Source: Antedon mediterranea (Eukaryota > Echinodermata > Crinoidea > Comatulida > Antedonidae). Taken from it: 64,000 bases of DNA. The position numbers and the translations under genes were made by a program. The notes below the pieces were generated by a model that saw only the letters and a program-made list of their open reading frames with translations, was not told the origin of the DNA and ran no database searches. The DNA lies in the NCBI RefSeq assembly GCF_964355755.1, contig NC_092670.1, positions 18,971,201 through 19,035,200 of the forward strand, read 5' to 3'. Shown one piece after another: positions 1-11,359 of this stretch (within the stretch, counting starts at the first letter, position 1; every line of letters starts with the position of its first letter).

Positions 1-122
1 GAGAACCAAAAGGTCCCAAATTTATATTTACCATTAAAAACACATTCTGAATACCAGACTTTCCGGAAAACCAGACTTATTTGGCCGGCCCAACGGTGTC
101 CGGTATTAAGAGAGTTGACTGT
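1..122. mobile_element. Fragment of a pogo-like MITE, cut by the window edge
   Basis: The text contains the blocks ACATTCTGAATACCAGA and CCGGTATTAAGAGAGTTGACTG, the same inner segment and terminus found in the complete copy at 17595-17781. Ends of the form CAGT(C/T)AACTC are typical of pogo/Tigger-type non-autonomous elements. Only the right half is present. No coding capacity is seen. Confidence 0.6.
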
Positions 123-659
123 ATCGTCCTAGTTGACAGGAGCTGGTCAGTTTTATTTTATTACTTTTGCTTTTCGGCTACTCCCCTGTTATACTTTTGA
201 TGATAGCGGTCGCGTTTGAAATTGGTCACGTTTTATTGCGATCGCGCTATTTTGTATGGAACGTGATGCATGCAAGCGGGTAATACATATGCCTAATGCC
301 TAATCTAGTACTGTAGTAGAGCTAGGCATCATCTAGCCTAGCTAGTTGTTAGAGGAGGCACACCAGACTAGCTAACTAGGCCCCTAGCCTTCTAGCTAGG
401 GCTAGAGGGCCAGCCTACACACTCACTACACTACCACTACACTACACGTACCTCTCCCCTAAACTAGGCCTAGTAATAAGATAGAATTAGAGTGTTAAAA
501 AGCAATAATACCACACAGTAATGTGGCATAAAAAATCATAAAACTCTACTTCAAATAAAGTACATGTTTAATAACTAAACTACTCACAGTTGCTGAAATT
601 ATTTAATCAATAAAAATATTTTATTTCTGTGGTTGACACACACTCGACTCTCACACTAA
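123..659. other. Intergenic, with a CTAG/AGGCCTAG-rich tract at 296-480
   Basis: No gene was found. Positions 296-480 are dense in CTAG, CTAGC and GGCCTAG words, followed by short CACTAC repeats. Equivalent tracts recur near the 5' ends of most genes in the window (see findings). Confidence 0.6.
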
Positions 660-780
660 GAATCCAATCCAATGTTTTTTTTAAGCAATGACGTCATTCT
701 TAGGAACACCGCCACCAATGACGTAGGCGATTGAATTGCGGGTGCGTTTATTGGACGTCGTCGAATGACGTCACGAATAG
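660..780 (+). promoter_or_regulatory. Probable BIRC5 promoter region with CRE and CCAAT motifs
   Basis: Two perfect TGACGTCA palindromes lie at 689-696 and 766-773, and a TGACGTA half-type site at 719-725. CCAAT motifs are interleaved (near 663-672 and 714-718). They sit 160-270 bp upstream of the BIRC5 start codon. CREB/ATF-family factors bind TGACGTCA and NF-Y binds CCAAT. Use by this gene is inferred from position. No TATA box is evident. Confidence 0.5.
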
Positions 781-932
781 TTTTGAAAGCCACTTTCATA
801 ACAAATTTCAGCCATCGAAACGGACGAGGGAGCTATACTAGTAGAGAGTAGTAGCTAGCTCGGCGTACGTCGTACTACCGGCGCCATATTCAAAAAAGAT
901 TCACGTTAGCCTACGAACGGGACGAGCGAAAA

Positions 933-1872
933 ATGGCTAGTGATAAGATGTTAGAAGATCAAAAGAAGTATCCTGAATTCTTAATGAATACATATTCAAC
1001 ACGACTTTTATCATTTTCCGATTGGCCATTTACTGAAGGTTGTGCTTGTACACCAGAAAAGGTTTGAATTTTCCTACTTTATCATTCAGGCTAGGCCTAT
1101 CATTATTTTAATTCCTAGCTTACCTAGCTAGGGCTATTCTAGAGAGGAGAGGGACCTAGGCGGCTAGTAGGAATGGCCTACTATAATTATGCCTCTCTCT
1201 AGCCTACTAGTCTTGCTTATTGGGCAGGCCTTGCTAGCCTACCTAGGAGAGATTAGTTAATCTAGTTACTAATACTAGTATAATACTATTACTAGGGCCT
1301 AAAAAAAAAATGACAATGATCAGCAGCCATGAATTATTTGTTTTTGCAGATGGCAGATGCAGGGTTCTACCACTGCCCAACAGTTCATGAACCTGATGCA
1401 GTTAAATGCTTCTTATGTTTCAAAGAACTTGATGGCTGGGAGCCTGATGACAACCCAATGTAAGAAAAATAAGTGTTATTTCCATATCATCCGATCAAGC
1501 TGGCCATGTGTATACTTACTTACTGTTGTTCTGTATGTTAATATTATGTTAGCATTTTGTTTTTATTTGCAGGTCAGAACATAAACGCCATTCTCCCAAT
1601 TGTGTGTTTATCAACTTAAAAAAAGATTATGAGGATTTGACAATGGAAGAATTCCTGAAATTGGAGTCTACGCGTCAGCAAAATAAACTGGTATGCTAAA
1701 AAAATGTAACTTTTTTAGGTTTATCCACAGTTAGATATATCAAAGGCTTACAATAAATTTCTGTTTTTTGTTCTCTTTTCAGATGAAAGTTGCAGAGACT
1801 GCCATGAAGGAATTCAAGCATCAAGCTTCTAAAACTAGAGAACAAATTGAATTGTTATCAAAGAACTTATAA
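933..1872 (+). CDS. BIRC5: Survivin (BIR-domain chromosomal passenger protein)
   Basis: Four exons (933-1061, 1350-1459, 1573-1690, 1783-1872) join in phase to give 148 residues; human survivin has 142. One BIR domain fills roughly residues 18-90. The zinc ligands are visible as CFLC, the H of SEHKRH and the C of SPNC, matching the C-x2-C...H...C pattern. The stretch [12 protein letters not shown] is nearly identical to vertebrate survivin. The remainder is a charged, probably helical tail, as in survivin, and there is no RING, so this is not a larger IAP. In known relatives the protein works with INCENP, borealin and Aurora B at centromeres and the midbody. The ATG opens [10 protein letters not shown] and all introns have GT-AG ends. 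CRE and CCAAT sites lie upstream; two poly(A) signals lie downstream. Confidence 0.95.
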
Positions 1873-1953
1873 AAAGAAGTCAATTTTAAAAATTTAATGG
1901 GGGTATAGAGGATATTTTCACACCCACTAAATTCCACCCCAGATTACTGTATC

Positions 1954-1959
1954 AATAAA
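1954..1959 (+). promoter_or_regulatory. Proximal poly(A) signal AATAAA of BIRC5
   Basis: AATAAA lies 81 bp past the stop codon. Cleavage here would exclude the hairpin element at 2058-2141 from the mRNA. Confidence 0.5.
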
Positions 1960-2057
1960 AGCATATTTTCAGGAATACTTGCACTACAGTAATACCTGCT
2001 GTTAATAAACATTTTGTATTAGTGTAGCACCCCTGTAAAATTGTAGAGGAAAAAAAT

Positions 2058-2141
2058 GCCGCTAGTTCCGTTTCGCACCTGTTTTTATTTTGACTCCAAA
2101 CAAGTCGAAATAAATGACAGGTGTGAAACGGAACTAGCGCC
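2058..2141. mobile_element. 84-bp hairpin, deletion derivative of the 29291-30179 element
   Basis: Two arms of about 38 bp are inverted copies of each other and match the termini of the 889-bp element (CTAGTTCCGTTTCGCACCTG). Only the terminal inverted repeats remain, with almost no loop. The flanks (AAAAAAAT and GAAAAAAC) are too A-rich to prove an 8-bp target duplication. It lies in the possible 3' UTR of BIRC5. Confidence 0.75.
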
Positions 2142-2228
2142 GAAAAAACACTCTTGTATATACAGTAATATATATACAGTATAAATATTTTGTAGATGTA
2201 AATATAGTGAGTAAAATAAGAAGCTGTC

Positions 2229-2234
2229 AATAAA
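2229..2234 (+). promoter_or_regulatory. Distal poly(A) signal AATAAA of BIRC5
   Basis: This second signal is 357 bp past the stop. Use of it would place the 84-bp hairpin in the 3' UTR and bring the transcript end within about 30 bp of the likely CCDC96 poly(A) signal (ATTAAA on the minus strand, 2279-2284). Confidence 0.5.
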
Positions 2235-2410
2235 GCTACTTAACTACTTTGGTGTCAGTTGATTGATTGCTTTTATGGTTTAATGAAAAAAAACACAAAC
2301 GGTTTCAAATATATTTACTGTATATTCTGCATGCATGTTATTATACATATATGTACAACAGAGATTACAAGTACAGTAATTACCACAATATGTAACTGTA
2401 AAAATTGTAT

Positions 2411-5400
2411 TTAATTATGGACAGATTTTGCCTCTTCTATTTTTCTTCTCAAACCATTACTATCTAGTGTTAACTCTGCATGTTGCCGTTTTAAATACTC
2501 GAGGCGCGACCTTAAGTTATCCCCTTCATCCTTTCGTTCTTCAAAGTCGCGTAATAGTGGCTTGTTACCAAGAAGGCCACACTTTTGCATTTGCCGTTGA
2601 TTGTCAATTCGTAACTTGTCTCGTGCTCTCTTGGTACGTGATAAAACATCTCTTTTCTGTAAAAAAAAAAAGGTTACATACATTTACTAATGATAATTAA
2701 AGCAACATACAGTATGTGAATGATTGCCACTATTAACAAGTTAAAAAAAACCCGATTGTGTGGTACAGTACCAAAATCCTAGATGCATATCCAATGTACA
2801 GGAGCTTATTAAAAGTACACACATTTTTAACATAAATCTCTGTCTACACTATTATGCCATTACCATGTCCATACAGTATATGGACACATTTAGTTTGAAA
2901 GTGTACACAGAGCTTAACATAATTATACTAATTTGACAATACAACTGCTTATGGGAGTATATTTACTTTGGCAACAAGCTCTTCAACATCTCTAAGGTTT
3001 GCCTTCTGAACCTGATTCTCTGCTTGTACAAACTGTAGCTTTTCCTTCACATGGGTTAAAACTTGAACAGTACTTGTTATTTTTTTCCTTAGTTTCAAAA
3101 GTTCCTGTAAAATTGTACAAAAGGAAGTTTAATCCAACTTCTAGTTGAATTTTCTATAGTAGTAGAGTACAGTAGTAATATTTGAGAAATGTGCTTTCAT
3201 TTAATAATCACCAACACAAACAATTAAGATCGATCAGAACATACCGATAAAACAAAAAGTTAGGACAAATAAAAGTCACTATAACTCAAATACAGTAATG
3301 CCATCGGTATTTCCACTTACTTACTTATAATGGAAACTTTATTCAAATTGAAATCTTATAATCAGATTTTTGTTACCTCATTTCTTTCCTCGATTTTTTC
3401 ATTGTATGTTTGATTTTCAATCTTAAGTTGTTCAAAGTCAATGAGATGAAGACCTTCAGCAAGCTCTTCTTTTGCTTTCAGTTGCTGTTCTCTTTTTTTC
3501 AATCGATTCTTTAATTTTATATTGTCTAATCGTACCATCTTTACTTCGTCTTCTTTCTTTACTTCATTCATTAAATATTGTTCAACGTCCTTAAAACAAT
3601 TGAAGTAAATCTAAATTATTTCTATTCTATATTGCAAAATGTGACGAAACTAGTTATGATTGACGATGATGAACCAATGTTTCATAACAAAAATAATGGA
3701 GATACAACTGCAGCAAATGTATTAATATTTACAGTAAATAAATTTTACTTACAACAGTACTGTACATAATACACTTTCATACCTTTGGCAAAATAGGCTT
3801 TCCCGTCCTGGTGTTAATAGCATTTAGTGCTGTTTGCTTTTTGAATTCTGCAAATTGGTTGGTTTCAATTTCCACTAATTCTAATTTCTCATCTTTCTTG
3901 TAACTTAAATCTTCCTCCTGATCTTGAAGATGTTTCGTTTCTTCTTCTTCCTGCTTTCTTAGTTCTTCAAGGTTTGCTGTTAAAAAAAGCATTAATATTT
4001 TCTAATACAGTAAGTTTTTACATGACAATCTAATGAATAGAACTTGGAGAATAGGAGAAACTTAAAGATTTATTGTCCCTTTGTCAAATTCTAAAAAAAT
4101 AAAAATAAAAAGATTTCGAAAAAAGTGGGTCATTTTGAAGTATCATAATAGTTATTAACTTTCACCAAAAAATAGTTGGAAAAAAAAATCATTTAACTGA
4201 AATACAGACGTTTTTTGGTTCAAAAAATAACTTTGACTTCCAGTCAAAGTTTTCGATCAAAACATATCTCATAATGCAATGCGCATATTTGGCTACTCTG
4301 TATGCATAATCATAAAACTTCCTCGCGATCTATAGTGAAAACACCATCTCAACCGTGACAAGTTGTAATCAATCCTAATTAGCATAATGTATACTCATGG
4401 TTTGAAATCTTTGTTTACTTTGTTTTCCAGACGAAATGTAATCACATTAATTTAAAGTAAATTTTCTTTTGGATGATCCAAAGTCGAATAAAATTCGTAA
4501 ACTTTCGTTTTTTACTGTAGCTTTCGCTGGTCAACGACGCAGCTTAATCATGAGTGAGTCTCTGTGACTTGGACTTGTTACCATTAGATCTCGTATATGG
4601 TATAGCGCCATCTATAGATCGTTCAGGTTTTCCCAAATGAAGAAAAAACACTGCAAACAGCACCAGACGGAATGAAGCCAACATATTGGAAAAGGTATGT
4701 GGACGACATATTAGCTCTCATTCCAGAAGGATCAGCGGAACATCTTAACTCAATTGACAAAACAGGTAACATAAAATTTACAACTGAGCATATGTCTAAC
4801 AATACATTACCCTTCTTAGACATCATAATTACACTGAACAATGGAGACCTGACGACGACAGTTTACAGAAAAAAGACCCACACAGACCAATACTTAAATT
4901 GTCATTCCTGCCATCCATTGGAACATAAGTTAAGTGTGGTTAACACTCTGGTTGACAGATGTGAAAAAGTTGTCACTAAAAAAGACGAGAAACTAACAGA
5001 AATGAAAAAGATTAAACATGCGGTAATTGGTCCATGGACAAGATAATCCAAAAAAGATCGGAGAAAGGAGAACAAAATGTCAAACAAAAAACAAAAGATA
5101 CAACCAACAAAAACAAAGGTAACATAGGGATACCATACATACCAAGAATATCAGAAAGAATTAGACGCTGCTTATCTAGTTACAATGTCAACACTTATTT
5201 TACTCCACAAAACAAATTAAGAAATCTTTTAGTTCACCCAAAAGACAAAATAAAAAATGATGACAAATCTGGTGTAATATACCAAGTAAATTGCAACAAC
5301 TGCGAAAAAGCATATATAGGAGAAACGGCCAGAACCTTATCCACAAGGATAAAAGAACACAAAGCAGATGTCACTTCACATTGTACAGGGATCCTAACAC

Positions 5401-8007
5401 GTTCAGCCAGAAATTCAGCTTCAGAAATTGTTCACAACTCAGCCATCACCGTTCACATGACCACTCACACTCATTTACCAAATTGGAACGTAAAAATACT
5501 AGGCACAGAATCGTCATGGAAAGACAAGAAAATAAAAGAATCAATAAAAATAAGAAAACATGGTAACACTATGAACATAGACGACGGCGGTTTGGAACTT
5601 CCAAAATTGTACAACAACTTACTAAAGAGGAGGCCCCGACAACCCCATTTGGGAAAACCTGAACGATCTATAGATGGCGCTATACCATATACGAGATCTA
5701 ATGGTAACAAGTCCAAGTCACAGAGACTCACTCATGATTAAGCTGCGTCGTTGACCAGCGAAAGCTAGAGTAAAAAACGTAAGTTTACGAATTTTATTCG
5801 ACTTTGGATCATCCAAAAGAAAATTTACTTAAAATACTATACAGTGATCCAGATGAACCTTTTTACTAATCACATTAATTTAGCTATTAATTACGTAAAA
5901 TTGTTGTTTTTGTCTTGAATTTTCAACTTAAAGTGCATAACTTTAATATTACTTTGATATGGCCAATTAAAATTTAGTATATTTTGACCTTCATTTTTTT
6001 GTGTTTCAAGGGACAATACATCTTTAACTAATGATGATTGTTAATAAAGACTTCAAATGTTGTCAAGGAATACATACACATATACTTTAGATAGCGCTGT
6101 TCTTGATCGGTTACATTTTTATCCATTTCTTGGCGTTGGTCATCAGTCTTCTTCTTTCTAAAATACTCAGCTAGTTTGTGCTGGAACTGAGTGTTTGTTG
6201 TCTGTAGTTGCTCACGCTCTACGATAGCAGCCTTTATTATAAACATAATTGTGATTAGAGAAGCCTAGTCTTTATTATCATTTACTTTCCATTCTGATAT
6301 AAGAGTAAATAGTCAACAACGCTAGTTATAACATTTTTAATGCACTACAGGCTGTTTTATGAGGAGTACAGTACCTCAATCGTCAGACGCTTGGCTACGA
6401 TTTGCATCAAGCACTTTTATCTACATGACTTGGTTCAAGCTTATTATATGTGTATACTGTATGCAGTATGTATTTTATTTCTTTTGGTACATCTACAATA
6501 AAGAATGAATACTTACTTGATAGCATTCTATTAACTCTTCTCTTGACATCATCTTTTCTTCATATCCTTCCTCGTCATACTCTTCATACTCTATGAGTGG
6601 GGACGCTATTAATTTAAAAACAAGAACATTTCAATCTTGGTATTAATTGATGATGTTTTGGCCATAAGTACAACATTTCTGGTTCTAAAAAGTATTGGAA
6701 TGGAAACTTACCTTCTCTCTCGGGGGTTCCTGGTGGAAAGGTTTCTGGTTCCTGGACAGGACTACCTTCCCTTGATAGTGGATCAATCACAGCCACAATT
6801 GGCGTCTCTGGCCTCTCACCGTCAGTAAATGTACTGCTCTCCGGAAGTTGTTCTCCATCATTCGTCATTTGCAATTCGTCTGGCTGTGCACTGTCTTTCC
6901 TAATAACCTCTGTGTTTCCTATAATAAAAGAAATAACATTAAAAATAAAAGTCTCATTTCAATTTAGTGAATACTACAACATTAGTTAATCTATTGTATT
7001 ACTATCTAGCATACCTTCTTCTGCTGTTGGTTCAACAACACCATCTTCAGTATTGCCATCCTTTTCCTCTCCATCTTTTACACCATCTTCAGCATTGTCA
7101 TCCTTTTCCTCTCCATCTTTTACTTCATCTTTCACTCCATCCTCTGTAACCTTCTCTGCTTCTTCTTGTTTGTCTGCCGATGCATCTCCATCATTTCCAG
7201 TATTCTTAGTTGTCTGTTCCTCATTGGTTGCCTCTCCAGTTTCTCCTGCTTCAGCCTCCTCGGGTGCAGCTATTTCAGCTGGCTGTGTATTCTCATTACC
7301 TGAAAAAGAAAAAATAAATTGTATTAAAATTTAGTTTTAATGTTTTTTATAAATAAATATTTTAAAGATGAATGTGACTGCATCTTTAAATATTTGCGCT
7401 CTCACCAGACTCAGTTTGTTGAGGATCATCAGATGTTTTCTCTTCAGGCTCCTCTGCAACTGATACTGCCTTATTTTCAGTATCCTCGGCTATGCTTGTA
7501 GCATTCTCTTCTGCAATTTCAGTAGTTGGTTGCAGCTCATCAGTAGCAGCTATAGGTACCTGACAAATCAAGAATGAAAATGGATAAAAAGAATAAGATG
7601 TAATTTAATTGTATTAAAATATATCTTTTTTCCTTCTTTTTAAATTTTATTTCAGTTAACTTAATAGGCTAGGCCCTAGCCTATATATTTATTATATACT
7701 AATTAAATATTTACTTAAAATTAAATGTTGTAAATAAAATATGATAGTCTAGGCCTACCACTAGGTAGCATGATCTTTCTTTCTCTGTATCTCTCTCTCC
7801 CTCTCTGTGGATATGATGCTGGTGGGTTGGGTGGGATGGGGGCCTACAGTAGCTAGGCCTAGGGCCTAGCTAGCTAGGCCATTTTAGGCTAGCTAGGCCT
7901 AGCCTCTATCTAGGCTAGGCCTAGCTTATTTATTTCCTGTTTAAATGTTTACTATACTTTTCAAATCCTAAAATATAAATATATACCTCTGACTGTTCTT
8001 CTGCCAT
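2411..8007 (-). CDS. CCDC96: Coiled-coil axonemal protein CCDC96 (CFAP184)
   Basis: Ten exons, listed 5' to 3' on the minus strand: 7987-8007, 7406-7559, 7015-7299, 6712-6918, 6517-6605, 6078-6231, 3783-3976, 3377-3589, 2967-3104, 2411-2656. Phases agree throughout and give 566 residues; the human protein has about 555. Residues 1 to about 230 are acidic and low-complexity, with KDGEEKD-type repeats. The rest is coiled coil, including YFRKKK, the LNAINTRTGKPI segment and the CGLLGNKPLLRDFEE block near the C terminus that I associate with the CCDC96/CCDC113 family. Family members form a ciliary complex near radial spoke 3 and the nexin-dynein regulatory complex. The sixth intron (3977-6077) holds a MITE with a Penelope-like insertion. 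The start MAEEQSE is a 21-bp first exon. Confidence 0.85.
4440..5840 (+). mobile_element. Truncated Penelope-like retroelement with inverted terminal segments
   Basis: About 200 bp at the right (5650-5840, just after and overlapping the coding end) is repeated in inverted orientation at the left (4440-4645). Shared blocks include GATCTATAGATGGCGCTATA and GGATCATCCAAAAGAAAATT. Inverted partial LTR-like ends are characteristic of Penelope-like elements. Between them lie the C-terminal part of a reverse transcriptase and a GIY-YIG endonuclease. The element is 5'-truncated and broken, so it cannot be autonomous. Confidence 0.85.
4672..5741 (+). pseudogene. Broken Penelope-like RT (C-terminal) and GIY-YIG endonuclease
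   Basis: Two overlapping open frames, 4672-5046 and 5034-5741. The first carries the RT active-site motif RYVDDIL followed by LPFLDI and TVYRKKTHTDQYL, typical of Penelope-like RTs; the rest of the RT is missing upstream. The second begins in another frame, so a frameshift near 5020-5045 separates RT from endonuclease. The second frame carries GVIYQVNC and AYIGETARTLSTRIKEH, the GIY-YIG nuclease motif of these elements, and ends QRLTHD inside the right terminal repeat. It is a dead copy. Confidence 0.85.
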
Positions 8008-8765
8008 TGTTTTAACACGTATGTTTTGCAAAATTTAAAGATATATGCATGTAGTAGAATATTCAGGTTAGGCCAAAAAAAAAACAACATTGCAGATATT
8101 TGCATATTGTTGCTAAGCGACCTTTTGATCCACTGGTTCCCGAGCTCATACTGCACGCTTGATTACATTGTAAATGCCTGCGTTGTTTTCGACGGGAACC
8201 AGACAGCCATATGATTTTTAATAAAATTGTTAAATTATATTATAATTACAATAAGATAATACCATATCTATATATACAGTTCGAAGCTGTAAAATATTTA
8301 TAACGCATTGGTAAATAAAATCCGTAATTATTTTTGCATTTATTATTATTAACACAAATGTTATATTTATAATGTTCTACATTTGTATTTCTCAATTACA
8401 GCAGACCAGTAAGCAACAGTAAGCAGACGTACATTATTGAAACGTTTTTGTATAAGAGAAAAATAGATAAAACCTAGTAAATAATATACACCAAATTACT
8501 TAAATAATAATATGTGATAATAGCATATTTTAAAAACACAATATTTAGCTGTAAACAAAAATTAGAATGCCGAAATTACTTTATATAAAAACAAAACTGT
8601 GAACATGTATTGTTTTTCTCGTTGTTAACCACGCTCCACTAATCCCGGAAGTACTGTGTACACAGTGTGTTTTTATATATTGTGCAGTAAGTAGGTGTAC
8701 AGTGTAACATTGGCAATACCATAATGGGTGTTGAGTAAAACATTAGTAAATTACTATACAGTACC
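8008..8765. promoter_or_regulatory. Head-to-head intergenic region between CCDC96 and the 8766 gene
   Basis: The two start codons point away from each other across 758 bp of AT-rich sequence. No TATA box, CTAG tract or repeat stands out. Shared regulation is possible but only inferred from layout. Confidence 0.4.
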
Positions 8766-10732
8766 ATGGCATCAACCACTGCACACAATATGACCACCAG
8801 ACAGGGCCATTCGGCTGGTACCATTTTAACAAACCGATCAAAAAATATAACTGTAATTAATCCATATGTGACACGACGAGCCGAAACAGCCGGGTCAACA
8901 AAAAAAGGAACAAGATGGATGCATCGCACTACAATTGATTTTAGTTTAGATACACCGGATTCAGAACATTTCTATGACACATCAACTAGATCGGTATGTA
9001 TATACAGTATAATAATTAAATGTACTGTATGAGTAATATATTGTTTGAAGGTTTGCATGGCGAAATAAAATGTTGATATAAAGTTTGCGCGAAAACGATC
9101 AAAGCATATTGAACGAAACGTCAAGAAACTCAACAGTTCTTTTCAGAATATATGTTTTTTTTCTCTTTCGTGCAGAACTAATATATGTGGTGTACCGCAA
9201 AGTTTATATCAATATATGTATGAGATTTTTCCATAACAAAAAATTGAGGCCTAAATATGGGATACCACAAAAAAATGGAGAGAAAATTGCACTCTTATCT
9301 GCTTTTGAATAACAAGTCACTTTTAAAAAGTACATAGAAGGCCTATTAATAATAAATACATAGGAAATTGTATAAAGTATTGTCTTTATACTACTATATA
9401 ATACTATTTATATTGTTAATCATACTTATTTATTTATTCTTTGCAGGCTTTTGGCGGTTCTCGAAGGCTTCCACCAGGTGTGAGGTTGACTAGATGTCCA
9501 ACGTTACACACGTCCCATTTTGATATCAATATGGATAACAAGCAATATTTTAATACATTCTACAAACATTCATTTCAGCAGAAACCTACTGAGCATGTAA
9601 GAAGGATTGATTGGTCTTTCTCAAATTATTAAAGCTCTGTCTACACTATCAAAGTTTATGTGACAAAAAATGTGATGTGCCCATATATAGATGTCACTAC
9701 CATATTTGGGGACATCAAGCTTCAGAAATTATTTTTGATTGTTGATCCTTTTAAAAATAAAATATTACCAAAGAATATTTTTATTGGATTATTTTAATGG
9801 CTAAACCACTAAATCGAATGTAAGTCAGCACCACATACCCAAGCTTCCAAATTTGTGAGTTTAATAACATAAAGAGCACGTTCTACTACCATAAACTATA
9901 TCGAAGGTTAAATTCAACTTTCTTTTTATTGCAGCCATCTTCTATACAGTATCCTATGGTAGTGAACAGGAGTCATAACGTAGTCGGGACAGACATGCAA
10001 ACTGTCTTACGTCGCCATGGAAATAGATTAAATTATTGGAGTTCATACGCTGACACCCACTCTAGGCTTGGTTTGCAGAGAGGGGAGGGCGTAGAAAGAA
10101 CTTTAAAACCACGACAAAAATATGATATTCTATCAGGTATGTTTTAGTTTTGTTTCTCTCGGTAAACTATACACTATTATTGCTATAATATCTCTAAAGC
10201 TCTGTCTGAGCTATCAAACTTAATGTGACAACAAAATGTGATGTGCTCATATGGACATGATGATGTCAAATCATTACCATATTTAAGCACATCACTACCA
10301 TATTTGGGCACATCACCCTTTTTTCGTCAAAATAGTTTGATAGTGTAGACAAAGCTTTAGATAGGAGAATTATGTTTCCCTAAAGCAATCAAACTTGTAA
10401 CAAAAAAAACATGTAACAAAAAAAATGTGCCCATATATAGACATGATGATGTCATATCACTACCATTTTTAAGCATATCACTACCATATTTAAGCATATC
10501 ACTACCATACTTGGGCGCATCACCTTTTTTTTGTCAAAATAGTTTGTGTAGACAAAGCTTTAGCCCTGATTGGTGAATACAAAATGATGGCAACAATAAT
10601 ACCAATGATTATTGTTTATTTTTAGGTAACACTCTTGGTACTGAACCACACCAAGAATGGCATAGAATTTCCGGAAACAGAGTTATGCATGCAAGACGTC
10701 AAGATGCTGTAGAACGCTTTGTTCTTGGATAG
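8766..10732 (+). CDS. Unrecognised 228-residue basic protein
   Basis: Four exons (8766-8993, 9447-9596, 9935-10136, 10626-10732) join in phase with good GT-AG sites and are followed by AATAAA at 10785-10790. The protein is rich in R, H, N, T and Y, has no signal peptide, membrane segment or coiled coil, and shows short aromatic/basic motifs such as KQYFNTFYKHSF, LNYWSSYADTHSRLG and EPHQEWHRISGNRVM. This composition, spaced Tyr/Trp/His blocks in a small soluble protein, recalls microtubule inner proteins of cilia and sperm. Its neighbour CCDC96 is ciliary and head to head. That role is inference; I do not recognise the family. Short halves of a dispersed MITE lie in introns 2 and 3. Confidence 0.75.
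9633..9720. mobile_element. Half copy of MITE family B
   Basis: The block AAAGCTCTGTCTACACTATC followed by a GTGATGTGCCCATATATAGA segment is shared with 10196-10360, 16650-16790 and other copies. It starts about 36 bp after the donor of exon 2 of the 8766 gene. Confidence 0.7.
10196..10565. mobile_element. Two adjacent copies of palindromic MITE family B
   Basis: Copies at about 10196-10360 and 10375-10565. Each opens with or near CTCTGTCT..CTATCAAAC and ends with ATAGTGTAGACAAAGCTTTA, so each is a weak palindrome. The middle contains repeats of CACTACCATATTTGGGCACATC. Both lie in intron 3 of the 8766 gene. Confidence 0.75.
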
Positions 10733-10784
10733 CCATCTAAGCTTTTAACACTTCCTAGAAAGTTTATATTCTTTATTCCAGTAG

Positions 10785-10790
10785 AATAAA
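10785..10790 (+). promoter_or_regulatory. Poly(A) signal AATAAA of the 8766 gene
   Basis: It lies 53 bp past the TAG stop codon. Confidence 0.6.
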
Positions 10791-11359
10791 GCTGCATTTA
10801 ACGTTCCTGATTGATGAATCTGTGCTGTTATTTATACATACTATGCCTTCCATACTTTTTTATGATACTGTATTATGGTGCAGCTAATCGATGGAAATGT
10901 TAATTTATTTTCCTTATATATTTTTAAAATAAGCAGAATTTGCAGGGTCTATTAATATATTTTAATTTAACTATTAATAAATAGTAATATTAGAAAATGT
11001 GTACAATGTTTTAAAAGTTTGAGAATAGCGTTTGAGAACAACATTTGAAAGCAATAAGAAGTAGAGACAATTGTATTTTGTTAAACTACGGGAATTAAAT
11101 TGATTTATTTACAATTATGACTTACTAGTACTATTTTTAAAATGTTTATCTAATTAAAAAATAAAAAGGTTGAGATCAAGTGGAATTGTGTAAAAACTTT
11201 CAATCTCACTGAAATGAATTTATGAAACCACCACAGACACTGTTTTCATTATCATTACAGTTACTGCATGTGCCACATATCATAACAGAACTTTTTTCTG
11301 TTTTTTTTAAGATGGTCAAACTATGTATGAGCTTTGCTCTTTTTGTTCATCCTTTATAT

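Larger units (their letters stand above)
4066..6023. mobile_element. TTAA-flanked MITE (family A), split by a Penelope-like element
   Basis: TTAA at 4062-4065 and 6024-6027 flanks inverted termini: AGATTTATTGTCCC on the left and GGGACAATACATCT on the right. The same ends bound the intact 350-bp copy at 60881-61230. TTAA target sites are typical of piggyBac and Kolobok transposons; which one applies is not decided. The left half has the family's ATAATAGTTATT...CTTT block. The insert at about 4440-5840 accounts for the excess length. Confidence 0.7.

Noticed and set aside
6967-7334. Plus-strand H/L/P-rich and S/P-rich frames
   Set aside because: They are antisense to the acidic, repetitive CCDC96 exon 3.
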